The position numbers and the translations under genes are program-made. Below, piece after piece: positions 8,616 to 16,668 of a DNA stretch of 33,112 bases. Source of the stretch: Acidaminococcaceae bacterium (GTDB taxonomy: Bacteria > Bacillota > Negativicutes > Acidaminococcales > Acidaminococcaceae); NCBI GenBank assembly GCA_029004715.1, contig JAQVYX010000011.1:1-33112 (forward strand), read 5' to 3'. Below the pieces are notes generated by a model. The model did no database searches, was not told the origin of the DNA, and saw nothing but the letters and a program-made list of their open reading frames with translations. Position 1 is the first letter of the stretch; each line of letters starts with the position of its first letter.

Positions 8616-9965
8616 TTGATTACGAAGATGACAGAAGGAAACCCTCTGAGAATAATACTTGCTTTTACATTACCATTATTTATCGGGAATGTTTTTCAGC
8701 AAATGTATAATATTGCAGATGTGATTATAGTAGGACGGACCCTAGGTGTTGATGCTTTAGCGGCAGTTGGTGCGACTATTCCTATTTTTATGGTTGCTAT
8801 GGGAGCTACTGTTGGTATGACGGGTGGTTTAGCTGTAGTCACGGGACAGCGTTTTGGTGCAGGAGATATGCCTGGAGTTAGGAAATCAGCAGCTGTGTCT
8901 GTAGTTTTGGGAGTTGTCTACACCTTTTTCTTTATGGCCTTAACAGCGATAGGTATTGATTCTTTGTTAGAAGTGATGAATGTTCCGGAAACTATTTTTA
9001 CTAATGCACATGTTTATATTAGCATCTTATTGTATGGTATTGGAGCAATGACCTTATATAATTTACTTGCATCTTTAATGCGGGCTTTGGGTGATAGTAA
9101 AACGCCACTATATTTTTTAATTTTGGCATCAATTGTAAATATTATTTTAGCATTAGTTTTTATTGTATATTTCAGGTGGGGTGTCAGAGGTTCTGCCATA
9201 GCTTTAGTTATTTCTGAAGGTATTTCAGGTCTTTTGTGTTTAGGGTATATTTACAAGTATTTTCCTCTTTTACATTTACAAAAGAACGATTGGCATTTTA
9301 CTTGGCCTTTTATTTGGGAACACTTGCGTATGGGTATACCAATGGCAGTGCAGTTTGCAATTTTAGGTGCCGGCATCTTGGTGCTTCAAGCCGTATGTAA
9401 TTCTTTTGGCCCTGATATAATAGCGGGGTTTACTTCAGCAGGACGAGTTGAACAGTTGGCTTTGCAGCCTATGATTTCCATTGGTTTGGCCATAGCTGTT
9501 TACACCTCACAAAACTACGGGGCACGTAAATTTAACAGAATTCGTCAGGGGGTAAAGGTCTGTTCAAAAATTTTGTTTGGATTTTCCTTTATTGCCGCAG
9601 TGGGTATTTATTTTTTAGGTTCAGATATTATTATGCTTTTTTTAGGTTCTTATGATAAACAGGTAGTAGAATCGGGTTTATTATATTTGCATCTTACCGT
9701 GCCTTTTTATTTTTTCCTAAGCCAAATTTTTGTCTTTCGTAATGCGACTCAGGGGTTAGGCATAGCAATAATGCCCCTTGGAAGCGGCATTATTGAGCTA
9801 ATTTTTCGTAGTGGTGCGGCAATTATTTTGGGTAATTATTTTGGGTATAAGGGAATGTGTTATGCGAGTCCGGTAAGTTGGATAGGGGCTTCAATTTTTT
9901 TAGCTATTGGCTATTTTTATTTTATAAATATTTTAGAAAAACAAAAAAGTATAGCATTTAAGTAA
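8616..9965 (+). CDS. MATE family efflux transporter
   Basis: 449-residue inner-membrane cation/drug antiporter of the MATE (NorM/DinF/MepA-like) family with about 12 hydrophobic segments arranged as two homologous halves. The N-terminus TEGNPLRIILAFTLPLFIGN, followed by QQMYNIADVIIVGRTLG, is the classic family signature; LASLMRALGDSKTPLYF is the conserved intracellular loop of the first half and FRNATQGLG that of the second. The start is TTG, 7 bases after AAGAAGG. Substrate unknown. It is followed within 12 bases by the asparaginase gene, possibly on the same transcript. Confidence 0.92.
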   Translation: MITKMTEGNPLRIILAFTLPLFIGNVFQQMYNIADVIIVGRTLGVDALAAVGATIPIFMVAMGATVGMTGGLAVVTGQRFGAGDMPGVRKSAAVSVVLGVVYTFFFMALTAIGIDSLLEVMNVPETIFTNAHVYISILLYGIGAMTLYNLLASLMRALGDSKTPLYFLILASIVNIILALVFIVYFRWGVRGSAIALVISEGISGLLCLGYIYKYFPLLHLQKNDWHFTWPFIWEHLRMGIPMAVQFAILGAGILVLQAVCNSFGPDIIAGFTSAGRVEQLALQPMISIGLAIAVYTSQNYGARKFNRIRQGVKVCSKILFGFSFIAAVGIYFLGSDIIMLFLGSYDKQVVESGLLYLHLTVPFYFFLSQIFVFRNATQGLGIAIMPLGSGIIELIFRSGAAIILGNYFGYKGMCYASPVSWIGASIFLAIGYFYFINILEKQKSIAFK

Positions 9966-9977
9966 AGGGTGATTAAG

Positions 9978-10907
9978 ATGAAAAACATTTTATTTTTAAC
10001 TACAGGTGGGACCATTGCTTGCGAAGAAACAGAAGAAGGTTTGATCCCTTCTTTGAGTGGGCAAGACCTTATAGAGCGTGTGCCGGAGATTAAGACTTTG
10101 TGCCAAATTACAGTTGCTGATGTTTGTAAATTGGACAGTAGTAATCTGCAACCTGAGAATTGGAGTAAGTGGGCCAAACTAATTGGTGATAATTATACTA
10201 AATATGATGGTTTTGTTATTACTCATGGTACAGATACAATGGCTTATACTAGTAGTGCCTTAAGCCACATGCTTGTTAATTTGGGCAAACCGGTAGTGCT
10301 TACAGGCTCACAAGTACCAATTAATTTAGCCAATTCTGATGCGCGCAGTAATTTAGAGTTAGCATTTACTATAGCTAGTAGTAATCTTGCCGGAGTGTTT
10401 ATTGCTTTTGGCAACAAGGTAATTAAAGGAGATTGCGCAAAGAAAATTTTTGCTAAAAATTTTAATGCTTTTGAGAGCATTAATGAAACACCGGTTTTGT
10501 TTTTTGATAAAACAGGTATAAAGAAAAATCTTCCTTGTGGGGAGGTTTTAGGAGAATTCAAGGTAGAAGAAAAGTTAGACCCTAGAGTTATGGCCATCAC
10601 TATTACCCCAGGGCTAAGGCCGGATATTATTGATTTTGCCGTAGCCCAAGGTAATAAGGGGATTGTTCTAGAATGTTTTGGCGCAGGAGGAGTGGATACT
10701 GCTACAAATAATTTTCTTCCCGCTATAAAACGTGCTATTCATAAAGGGGTCCGTGTTGTTTGTGTAAGTCAGTGCTTATTTGATGGCGTTGATTTAACGT
10801 TATATCCTATGGGCATTTTGGCAGCTCAAGCTGGTGTGGAATCAGGTGGTTTAATGACGTTAGAAGCGGCTTTAACTAAGCTAATGTTTGTCTTAGCAAA
10901 TGAATAA
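9978..10907 (+). CDS. L-asparaginase (type I/II family)
   Basis: Hydrolyses L-asparagine to aspartate and ammonia; 309 residues, slightly shorter than typical (about 330). Active-site features: TTGGTIA with nucleophile Thr12, DSSNLQPENW (Ser substrate-binding), and THGTDTM with Thr85/Asp86. A lysine in the NKVIKGD region completes the second triad. No signal peptide, so a cytoplasmic location is likely. I prefer ATG 9978 to the in-frame GTG 9969 because AAAGGGTGAT lies ideally ahead of the ATG and overlaps the GTG. The next gene, a small tautomerase, follows 14 bases later. Confidence 0.9.
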   Translation: MKNILFLTTGGTIACEETEEGLIPSLSGQDLIERVPEIKTLCQITVADVCKLDSSNLQPENWSKWAKLIGDNYTKYDGFVITHGTDTMAYTSSALSHMLVNLGKPVVLTGSQVPINLANSDARSNLELAFTIASSNLAGVFIAFGNKVIKGDCAKKIFAKNFNAFESINETPVLFFDKTGIKKNLPCGEVLGEFKVEEKLDPRVMAITITPGLRPDIIDFAVAQGNKGIVLECFGAGGVDTATNNFLPAIKRAIHKGVRVVCVSQCLFDGVDLTLYPMGILAAQAGVESGGLMTLEAALTKLMFVLANE

Positions 10908-10921
10908 AAGGAGGAATATTT

Positions 10922-11122
10922 ATGCCATACGTAAATATTAAAATTACTAAAGAAGGAAAGGTAACCGCAGAGCAAAAAGCAGCCTTGATTAAAGGGGCAA
11001 CACAATTGTTGGCGAATGTTTTGCATAAAAACCCAGCTACAACTGTAGTTATCATTGAAGAAGTAGATACTGATAACTGGGGAATTGGCGGGGAAAGTGT
11101 TACAGAGCGTAGAAAGCTTTAA
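10922..11122 (+). CDS. 4-oxalocrotonate tautomerase family protein (DmpI/HP0924-like)
   Basis: 66-residue subunit of a small hexameric tautomerase. Pro2 (Pro1 after Met removal) is the expected catalytic base; DNWGIGGES is the family C-terminal motif. The positions that carry the two key arginines in the classical 4-oxalocrotonate enzyme appear to be Lys12 and Val here, as in the Helicobacter HP0924-like branch, so the classical substrate is doubtful. AAAGGAGG is a strong ribosome site. It is likely co-transcribed with the asparaginase gene; no pathway for aromatic meta-cleavage is visible in the window. Confidence 0.85.
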   Translation: MPYVNIKITKEGKVTAEQKAALIKGATQLLANVLHKNPATTVVIIEEVDTDNWGIGGESVTERRKL

Positions 11123-11141
11123 AAATAACACAATTTTACTT

Positions 11142-11184
11142 GCATTGTTAACAAAAAACACTTGCGTTTTTTTGTTGACAATGC
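11142..11184. repeat. 17-bp inverted repeat (terminator of tautomerase gene and/or operator)
   Basis: Arms 11142-11158 and 11168-11184 match at 16 of 17 positions (the exception a G-U pair), with a 9-base loop. A T-run lies inside the right arm rather than after it, so it is not a textbook terminator. The right arm is exactly the 17-base spacer of the proposed pan promoter, so it could also be a regulatory site. Confidence 0.55.
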
Positions 11185-11190
11185 TAATAT
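11162..11190 (+). promoter_or_regulatory. Promoter for the pan operon
   Basis: TTGCGT (11162-11167), a 17-base spacer, then an extended -10 TGC-TAATAT (TG at 11182-11183, hexamer 11185-11190). Predicted transcription start is near 11197, giving a leader of about 170 bases before the first start codon. Confidence 0.55.
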
Positions 11191-11196
11191 GTACCC

Positions 11197-11367
11197 GTGC
11201 TTAGAGCAAAGAATACCAAAGGATATCTTAGGAGTTCTATTGGAAAAGGTTGTTTGGCGGCACAAGACAAATAAAAATAGAGTCAAAAAACGCTTGGATC
11301 TTTAAGACCGAGACGTGTGGCAAACGCTATAATAATGCGCACTTCTCGAGGAGGAGTGTGCTTTTTT
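11197..11367 (+). promoter_or_regulatory. Structured leader of the pan operon: putative riboregulator
   Basis: An untranslated leader of about 170 bases that can form competing structures. Hairpin A: 11216-11243, CCAA-AGGA with TTCT-(A)-TTGG, one bulged A. Hairpin B: 11293-11312, CTTGG-(A)-TC with GACCGAG, loop TTTAA, also with one bulged A. Terminator: 11337-11361 followed by TTTTTT. Alternative helix: 11309-11319 (CGAGACGTGTG) pairs with 11338-11348 (CGCACTTCTCG), ten of eleven positions, which would break both hairpin B and the terminator. Its place before panB fits the known 'pan' leader RNA class, described as a stem with bulged adenosines, but I cannot confirm membership from memory. 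The ligand is unknown. Confidence 0.55.
11337..11367 (+). terminator. Leader terminator that also hides the panG ribosome site
   Basis: An 11-bp stem GCGCACTTCTC / GAGGAGTGTGC (two G-U pairs) with a 3-base loop, then six T residues and immediately the ATG of the next gene at 11368. The 3' arm contains GAGGAG, the ribosome site for that ATG, so the same hairpin can stop transcription and block translation. Confidence 0.75.
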
Positions 11368-12141
11368 ATGCAAATTGGTATTATTGGCAGAGGCCGAGTT
11401 GGCAGTGCTTTGCTGCGTAATTTGTCGGGAAGCCTAAGTATTTCTGATTGTGGAAATAAGGAAAAACTGGTACAAAGCTGCGATGTTATTTTTCTCACAG
11501 TTCCTGATCGAGTAATTAAAGAGATGGCAGTTGCTTTAGCCAAAGATAATCTCAAGGGGAAAACGTTTTTTCATTGCAGTGGTTCTTTGGGCTTGGAACC
11601 TTTAGCAGAGTTAGAAAGGCATGGAGGACAGGTTGGCAGCTTGCATCCCTTGCAAAGTTTTGGCAGTTTGACAGCAAATTTTTCAGGTGTTTATATGGCT
11701 TTGGACGGTAGCAAGAAAGTGAAAATAATAGGAAAAGAAATAGCGATGTTATTAGGTGCTAAGATTTTTACTGTACCGGAAAATGAACGCAGGCTTTATC
11801 ATGCAGCGGCTTGTTTTGCCTCTAACTATGTAGTAGCACTTATTTCCATTGCACAAACTATTATGATTAGGTGGACAGGTGATGAAAGAGCGGCACTAGA
11901 GGCACTACTCCCACTTTTAACTGGTACTGTGCACAATATGCGGCAAGTGCCTTTGGCTGCTACAACGTTAACGGGACCAATTGCTCGTGGTGATGTTACT
12001 ACTGTTGCAGGACATCTAGAGGTTTTGCCGGAAAAATATCAAGAGGCGTATAAAGCCGTGGGTAAAATAACAGTTACTTTAGCTGAACAAAATAAAAGTA
12101 TAACAAATATGCAAGCAAATAAATTAAGAGAGTTGTTGTGA
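11368..12141 (+). CDS. panG: Rossmann-like/DUF2520 reductase, probable ketopantoate reductase PanG
   Basis: 257 residues. The N-terminal Rossmann domain starts IGIIGRGRVGSALL (GxGxxG, NADP-type) and continues to about residue 120; a helical DUF2520 domain follows, with HAAACFASNYVVAL near residue 150. No panE or ilvC is in the window, and this gene heads an operon with panB, panC and panD. PanG, reported in Francisella tularensis with a homologue in Enterococcus faecalis, is an alternative ketopantoate reductase of this general kind; by context this protein would reduce ketopantoate to pantoate. The ATG at 11368 is chosen because GAGGAGGAG lies ahead of it and the upstream in-frame GTG at 11317 falls in the structured leader. 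Confidence 0.7.
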   Translation: MQIGIIGRGRVGSALLRNLSGSLSISDCGNKEKLVQSCDVIFLTVPDRVIKEMAVALAKDNLKGKTFFHCSGSLGLEPLAELERHGGQVGSLHPLQSFGSLTANFSGVYMALDGSKKVKIIGKEIAMLLGAKIFTVPENERRLYHAAACFASNYVVALISIAQTIMIRWTGDERAALEALLPLLTGTVHNMRQVPLAATTLTGPIARGDVTTVAGHLEVLPEKYQEAYKAVGKITVTLAEQNKSITNMQANKLRELL

Positions 12142-12185
12142 GATATAAGAGGCATACTTAGTATTTAATACAAGGAGGAAAGAAA

Positions 12186-13034
12186 ATGATAACTACAGCG
12201 ACAATTAAAAAAATGAAAAAAGAAGGCAAAACCATAACAATGCTTACGGCCTACGACTGTGCTATGGCCAGGATGGAAGACGAAGCTGGCATTGATATGA
12301 TTTTAGTGGGAGATTCCCTTGGTAACGTAATTTTGGGCTATGAGTCTACTATTCCCGTTACCATGGAAGAAATGCTGCACCATACGAAAGCTGTGTGTCG
12401 CGGAGTTTCTAATGCTTTGGTTGTGGGAGATATGCCTTTTATGAGCTACCAAATAAACGAAGCAGAGGGACTGAGAAACGCAGGACGTTTTTTGAAGGAA
12501 ACTGGTTGTAAAGCAGTTAAGCTAGAAGGGGGAGCTTCGGTTTGCCATCTGGTAGAGAAAATGGTTGTTGCCGGTATTCCTGTAGTGGGGCATTTAGGTC
12601 TTACACCCCAGTCAGTTAATCAGTTTGGTGGGTTTAAAGTACAGGGGAAAGATGTAGAGGCAGCAAAGAAAATCATAGAAGATGCCAAAAAATTAGAAGC
12701 AGCAGGAGCGTTTGCCATAGTATTGGAATGTGTACCGGCAGCGCTTGCAGAGAAAATAAGTCAAGAATTGGAAATTCCAACTATTGGTATAGGGGCAGGA
12801 AATGGCTGTGATGGTCAGGTTTTGGTTTGCAATGATATGTTAGGTATGAATAGTGGTTTTACACCAAAATTTGTGAAAAAATATCGTGACTTACATACAG
12901 AAATAGTAGGGGCTGTTAAAGAATACATTAGTGATGTACAAGGGAGAAAATTCCCAGCCCAAGTACATACTTTTAAAATTGAGGAAGGCATAATTGAACA
13001 ATTGTATCCTACTAATGAAAAGGTAACTAGATAA
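12186..13034 (+). CDS. panB: 3-methyl-2-oxobutanoate hydroxymethyltransferase PanB
   Basis: Transfers a hydroxymethyl group from 5,10-methylene-THF to 2-oxoisovalerate to give ketopantoate, the first committed step of pantothenate synthesis. 282 residues, slightly long. Motifs: [20 protein letters not shown], the metal-binding [25 protein letters not shown] and [13 protein letters not shown] with the catalytic glutamate; [15 protein letters not shown] near the C-terminus. A strong AGGAGGAAAGAA ribosome site precedes the ATG. Second gene of the operon, 44 bases after panG. Confidence 0.97.
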   Translation: MITTATIKKMKKEGKTITMLTAYDCAMARMEDEAGIDMILVGDSLGNVILGYESTIPVTMEEMLHHTKAVCRGVSNALVVGDMPFMSYQINEAEGLRNAGRFLKETGCKAVKLEGGASVCHLVEKMVVAGIPVVGHLGLTPQSVNQFGGFKVQGKDVEAAKKIIEDAKKLEAAGAFAIVLECVPAALAEKISQELEIPTIGIGAGNGCDGQVLVCNDMLGMNSGFTPKFVKKYRDLHTEIVGAVKEYISDVQGRKFPAQVHTFKIEEGIIEQLYPTNEKVTR

Positions 13035-13098
13035 TTTTGAGATATTTAAAAGAATTTTAATGTATGAAAGCATCTTATCAAACAGGGGGTAGTGTAAA

Positions 13099-13953
13099 GT
13101 GATATTGTGTAAGACCGTTAGAGCATTGCAAAAAGAGATTAAAAAGGTAAAAGGGACTAATAAGACTATAGGGTTAGTGCCTACCATGGGTGCACTTCAC
13201 GCTGGACATGCATCACTTATTGAGGCCGCTAACAAGGAAAATGATATAGTGGTGGTAAGCGTATTTGTGAACCCAACACAATTTGGGCCTAATGAAGATT
13301 TAGATAGCTACCCACGTACCTTGGAAGCCGACTGTATCCTAGCGGAAAAAATGGGAGCAAACATTGTTTTTGCACCTACGCCTAGCGAAATGTATCCTTC
13401 TAGGGACATGACCTGGGTAGAAGTTTCGGGAGATATTACAAAAGTTTTGTGTGGGGCAACCCGCCCAATACATTTTCGCGGTGTAACGACAATAGTCGCC
13501 AAGCTTTTTAATTTAACACAGCCTGAGAGGGCCTACTTTGGGCAAAAAGACGCGCAACAAGTTCAAGTACTTACGCGTATGGTTAAAGACTTATTTTTCC
13601 AGTTAGAACTGCGGATTATGCCTATTATTAGGGAGGAGGATGGTTTGGCTAAAAGTTCTCGTAATACGTATCTATCTAAAAAAGAGCATAAAGCAGGGCT
13701 AATTCTTTATAAGAGCTTAAGAAAGGCGGAGCAGCTCTTTATTAGCGGGCAACGTGATGCAGAGAAAATTGTAGAAGAGACTATCCAAATTATTCAAAGT
13801 GAGCCGCTAGCTGATATAGACTATGTAAAAATGTATGCTATGCCGGAACTAACACCTATTGACGGTCCTATGAAGGGGCGCAATTTGTTGGCTCTCGCGG
13901 TAAAATTTGGTAAAACGCGTCTTATTGATAATACAATTTTGGAGGTAAAATAA
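13099..13953 (+). CDS. panC: Pantothenate synthetase PanC
   Basis: ATP-dependent ligation of pantoate and beta-alanine to pantothenate. 284 residues. The nucleotidyltransferase signature is [13 protein letters not shown] (HxGH-type), with [27 protein letters not shown] and the KMSKS-like KSSRNTYLS further on. The start is GTG, 9 bases after AGGGGGT. The stop overlaps the panD ATG (TAATG), so the two are translationally coupled. Confidence 0.96.
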   Translation: MILCKTVRALQKEIKKVKGTNKTIGLVPTMGALHAGHASLIEAANKENDIVVVSVFVNPTQFGPNEDLDSYPRTLEADCILAEKMGANIVFAPTPSEMYPSRDMTWVEVSGDITKVLCGATRPIHFRGVTTIVAKLFNLTQPERAYFGQKDAQQVQVLTRMVKDLFFQLELRIMPIIREEDGLAKSSRNTYLSKKEHKAGLILYKSLRKAEQLFISGQRDAEKIVEETIQIIQSEPLADIDYVKMYAMPELTPIDGPMKGRNLLALAVKFGKTRLIDNTILEVK

Positions 13954-14351
13954 TGTTATATACTATATTTCATGGAAAAATTCATAGGGCAACTGTTACA
14001 GAAGCAAATTTAGAATATATGGGTTCGGTGACTATTGATAGTGATTTAATGCAGCAAGCAGGAATTTTAGAGGGGGAAAGGGTACAGATTGTAGATAATA
14101 ATAATGGCAATCGTTTAGAAACATATACTATTGCCGGGCCTGCCGGCTCTGGAATTATTTGTTTGAACGGTGCTGCAGCTCGTAAAGTAACGGTGGGTGA
14201 CAAAGTTATTATTATTGCTTATGCGCAAATGACAAGAGAAGAGGCTGAACAACTAGTTCCTAAAATTGTTATGGTAGATGATAATAATAAAATCATTAAG
14301 AATCTGGGACAGGAAATTCATGGGACGACTTATACAGAGGCAAAAGTCTAA
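13953..14351 (+). CDS. panD: Aspartate 1-decarboxylase PanD (pyruvoyl enzyme)
   Basis: Makes beta-alanine from aspartate. 132 residues, close to the usual 126-130. The self-cleavage site Gly24-Ser25 is intact in YMGSVTID; Ser25 becomes the pyruvoyl cofactor. Lys9, Tyr58-region (TYTIAG) and [19 protein letters not shown] match the family. Many Firmicutes and Negativicutes PanDs mature without a PanZ partner, and none is seen here. It completes a four-gene route from 2-oxoisovalerate and aspartate to pantothenate. Confidence 0.97.
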   Translation: MLYTIFHGKIHRATVTEANLEYMGSVTIDSDLMQQAGILEGERVQIVDNNNGNRLETYTIAGPAGSGIICLNGAAARKVTVGDKVIIIAYAQMTREEAEQLVPKIVMVDDNNKIIKNLGQEIHGTTYTEAKV

Positions 14352-14454
14352 TATTTGTGTTAAAATAACATAGTAGATTATTAAAAGATATTATCCAACA
14401 ACCAATATATTGATTTCTCTTGGTAATTAAAGCAGGAGGGTGGAGGATGCTACT

Positions 14455-15507
14455 ATGGATGTAAAAGCACAGGCACAAGATTTTATTGAGAAATGGGTTT
14501 TTGAAGATTCGAAAAAAGTAAAAATAGCATTTTTTGGACAGCCAGGAGCAGGAAAGTCTTCTCTCATTAATGAATTAGTAGGGAAAAATGTAACCGCAAC
14601 AGGTAATATGACGGATACCACTAAGACAGCACAAATAATTGAACATAATGAAGTGCTTTTTGTAGATTTACCGGGATACGATACAAGTGAATTTCCTGCT
14701 AACAAATATTTTAATAGCTTTAATCCTTTGCAATATGATTTGTTTGTCTGCGTATTCAATGAAAAGTTGCAGGAAGCAGATAAAGTATTTTTTAAAATAT
14801 TACAACAAGCAAAGCGACAATGTATTTTCGTACGTAATAAAGCAGATGGAATATATGATAACCAGAAATCATTAGCGGAATTACAGGTGGAAATCACTGA
14901 TGATATTTGCTGGCAATTGACCGATACGGTTAAAGTTTTGTTTACTTCTTGCAAACAAACACTTCCGATAGAGCAAAGAGGTATTGCCGCTTTGCAGGAA
15001 GAAATAATTTTTCGTTTAGAGCCGGCTTTAGGTGATAAATTTTTGCGTAATGTGAGAGCATATAGTCAAGAGATTTTAGTGCAAAAAAAACAAGAGACCA
15101 TAAAAGCCATTAATAAAGCAATGCTTATAGCTGCTGGTAATGGCTTAAATCCTATATTTGGCGTAGATATGGGTATTGATGCTAAAATAATGAGCATGAT
15201 GTATGAACGCATTCGCAAATCATTTGCTATAAGCGAGGAAGAAATAACAAAGGGAAGCGCAACAGATAATATGTTGCAGCTTATAGCAAGGGGCGTAAAA
15301 AAAGAAACAATTACTAAAGGTTTAAAAAAAATAATGACCAAGGAAATGCAAGAGAGATTAGTTAAATACATACCAATTATGGGACAACTTGTTTCTGTGG
15401 GTTTGGGAGCAGGTACTATGTATTATTTAGGGGTGGAATATACAGAAGCATGTTTTGCCTATGCTAAAAAAAGGTTGGAAACAGAAATAAAATTGAGGGT
15501 ACAATGA
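14455..15507 (+). CDS. IRG-like dynamin-type GTPase, paralogue 1
   Basis: 350 residues. G1 GQPGAGKSS at 28-36, switch I threonines in TDTT (53-56), G3 DLPG at 71-74, G4 NKAD at 128-131. The run from DLPG through FNPLQYDLFVCVF to CIFVRNKAD resembles the immunity-related GTPases (IRG/IIGP, Pfam PF05049) of animals, which read DLPGIG...YDFF...FVRTKVD. A helical C-terminal half (about 200-350) carries NGLNPIFGVDMGID, resembling the small-hydrophobic C-terminal region of IRGs. No signal peptide. ATG 14455 is preferred: TGGAGGA is 7 bases upstream, while the GTG at 14440 abuts its own Shine-Dalgarno. The stop overlaps paralogue 2 by 4 bases. Function unknown; membrane remodelling or defence are guesses. 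Confidence 0.75.
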   Translation: MDVKAQAQDFIEKWVFEDSKKVKIAFFGQPGAGKSSLINELVGKNVTATGNMTDTTKTAQIIEHNEVLFVDLPGYDTSEFPANKYFNSFNPLQYDLFVCVFNEKLQEADKVFFKILQQAKRQCIFVRNKADGIYDNQKSLAELQVEITDDICWQLTDTVKVLFTSCKQTLPIEQRGIAALQEEIIFRLEPALGDKFLRNVRAYSQEILVQKKQETIKAINKAMLIAAGNGLNPIFGVDMGIDAKIMSMMYERIRKSFAISEEEITKGSATDNMLQLIARGVKKETITKGLKKIMTKEMQERLVKYIPIMGQLVSVGLGAGTMYYLGVEYTEACFAYAKKRLETEIKLRVQ

Positions 15508-16541
15508 CCGGATATAAAGCAGAGCTGAGGGAAAAAATTGCAAAAATTGTTCAAGAGAAAGTGAAAATAGCTTTTTTTGGACAACCGGGTGCGGGCAAAT
15601 CCAGCACAATTAACGCTATTTGTGGTGCTGAAGTTGCTAAAGTTGGTGTTACGACTGATACTACGCGAGATGTGCAGATTATCAAATATGGCGAAGTAAT
15701 ATTTGTGGATTTGCCGGGGTATGGAACTTCTAGATTTCCCCAAAATGAATTTTTTACTAAATTCAATCCTTTGCAGTATGATTTGTTTGTTTGCGTATTT
15801 GCCGGTAAATTGCATGAGGCTGATACGAAGTTTTTTCAGGAGTTAAATAAAAGAGGAAAACCTTGTATTTTTGTGCGCAATAAAACAGACGAAATATATG
15901 ATGAGGGAAAAACGCTTGAGCAATCTCAAGAAAGCATTCGCCAGGATGTTGCAAGACAGCTAGGTACATCAGAGATTGTTTTACAGTTTATTTCTGCTAG
16001 AGGTGATATGCACAGTGGCATAGAAGCTTTAAATGCATGCATTACCTCGAAAATGGGTGCAGCACGCAAAGAAAAATATATTATGGCCGTCAAAACGCAG
16101 ACCAAGGAACATTTACAGCAAAAAAGAGCTTTGGCTATTAAATATGTTAGCCGTAGTGCAAAATTTGCGGCAGTAAATGGTTTAAATCCTATATTGGGCG
16201 TAGATTTTGCTATTGATATAACGATTATTTATAATATGTATGAAGAAATTCGTCAGATTTTTGCCATAGATGAAAAAAATGTGGGTAAAAGCACATTAAC
16301 TACAGGTCTCAAGAATTATTTACTAAAAGGTATGAGTAAAGAAGGTATAGCTATAATTCTAAAATCTGTAACACAAAAAATTGCTGCTAGATCAATGCTT
16401 AAATATATACCGTTAGTAGGCCAGGCGGCTACTGTTTACGTAGGACATAAAATAGTAGAAAAGGCAGGAGAAGACTATGTAAGAGCTTGTTATCAAGTGG
16501 CAGAAGAAGAACTCTTGGATGACCTAAAACTGCAAAACTGA
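15504..16541 (+). CDS. IRG-like dynamin-type GTPase, paralogue 2
   Basis: 345 residues, clearly a tandem paralogue of the preceding gene. G1 GQPGAGKSS at 26-34, switch I TDTT at 51-54, DLPG at 69-72 and NKTD at 126-129; spacing between motifs is identical in both proteins. Strings such as KVKIAFFGQPGAGKSS, FNPLQYDLFVCVF and NGLNPI-GVD are shared, whereas the C-terminal helices (about 250-345) have diverged. Its ATG overlaps the upstream TGA (ATGA), which implies co-translation and an equimolar, possibly heteromeric, pair. Both keep all nucleotide-binding motifs, so both are expected to be active GTPases. Confidence 0.75.
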   Translation: MTGYKAELREKIAKIVQEKVKIAFFGQPGAGKSSTINAICGAEVAKVGVTTDTTRDVQIIKYGEVIFVDLPGYGTSRFPQNEFFTKFNPLQYDLFVCVFAGKLHEADTKFFQELNKRGKPCIFVRNKTDEIYDEGKTLEQSQESIRQDVARQLGTSEIVLQFISARGDMHSGIEALNACITSKMGAARKEKYIMAVKTQTKEHLQQKRALAIKYVSRSAKFAAVNGLNPILGVDFAIDITIIYNMYEEIRQIFAIDEKNVGKSTLTTGLKNYLLKGMSKEGIAIILKSVTQKIAARSMLKYIPLVGQAATVYVGHKIVEKAGEDYVRACYQVAEEELLDDLKLQN

Positions 16542-16668
16542 GGTTGAGGAATTAGTAAGGTCAAGAGTTAAAATTTTATGCAAAAGAAAATATTTAGCAG
16601 TTATATAGCAGATAAACAAATAATTTTGGTTTTATGCTAGTTGTAACGCTTAATAATTAGGTAAAAAA

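Noticed and set aside
10244-10600. 118-codon minus-strand frame opposite the asparaginase gene
   Set aside because: Antisense shadow of a well-supported enzyme gene with no ribosome site or family resemblance.
11191-11336. T-box or tRNA-like element in the pan leader
   Set aside because: No AGGGTGGNACCGCG-type T-box sequence and no cloverleaf could be drawn.
12186-13034. panB length (282 codons) as a sign of fusion
   Set aside because: The extra residues are a short C-terminal tail with no domain; within family variation.
14427-14954. 175-codon minus-strand frame opposite the first IRG-like GTPase
   Set aside because: Length alone; composition is Ser/Cys/Leu-rich shadow coding and the plus strand has a clear P-loop protein.
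16578-16640. 20-codon ORF between the GTPase pair and the heptosyltransferase gene
   Set aside because: No ribosome site and no notable composition; likely chance.
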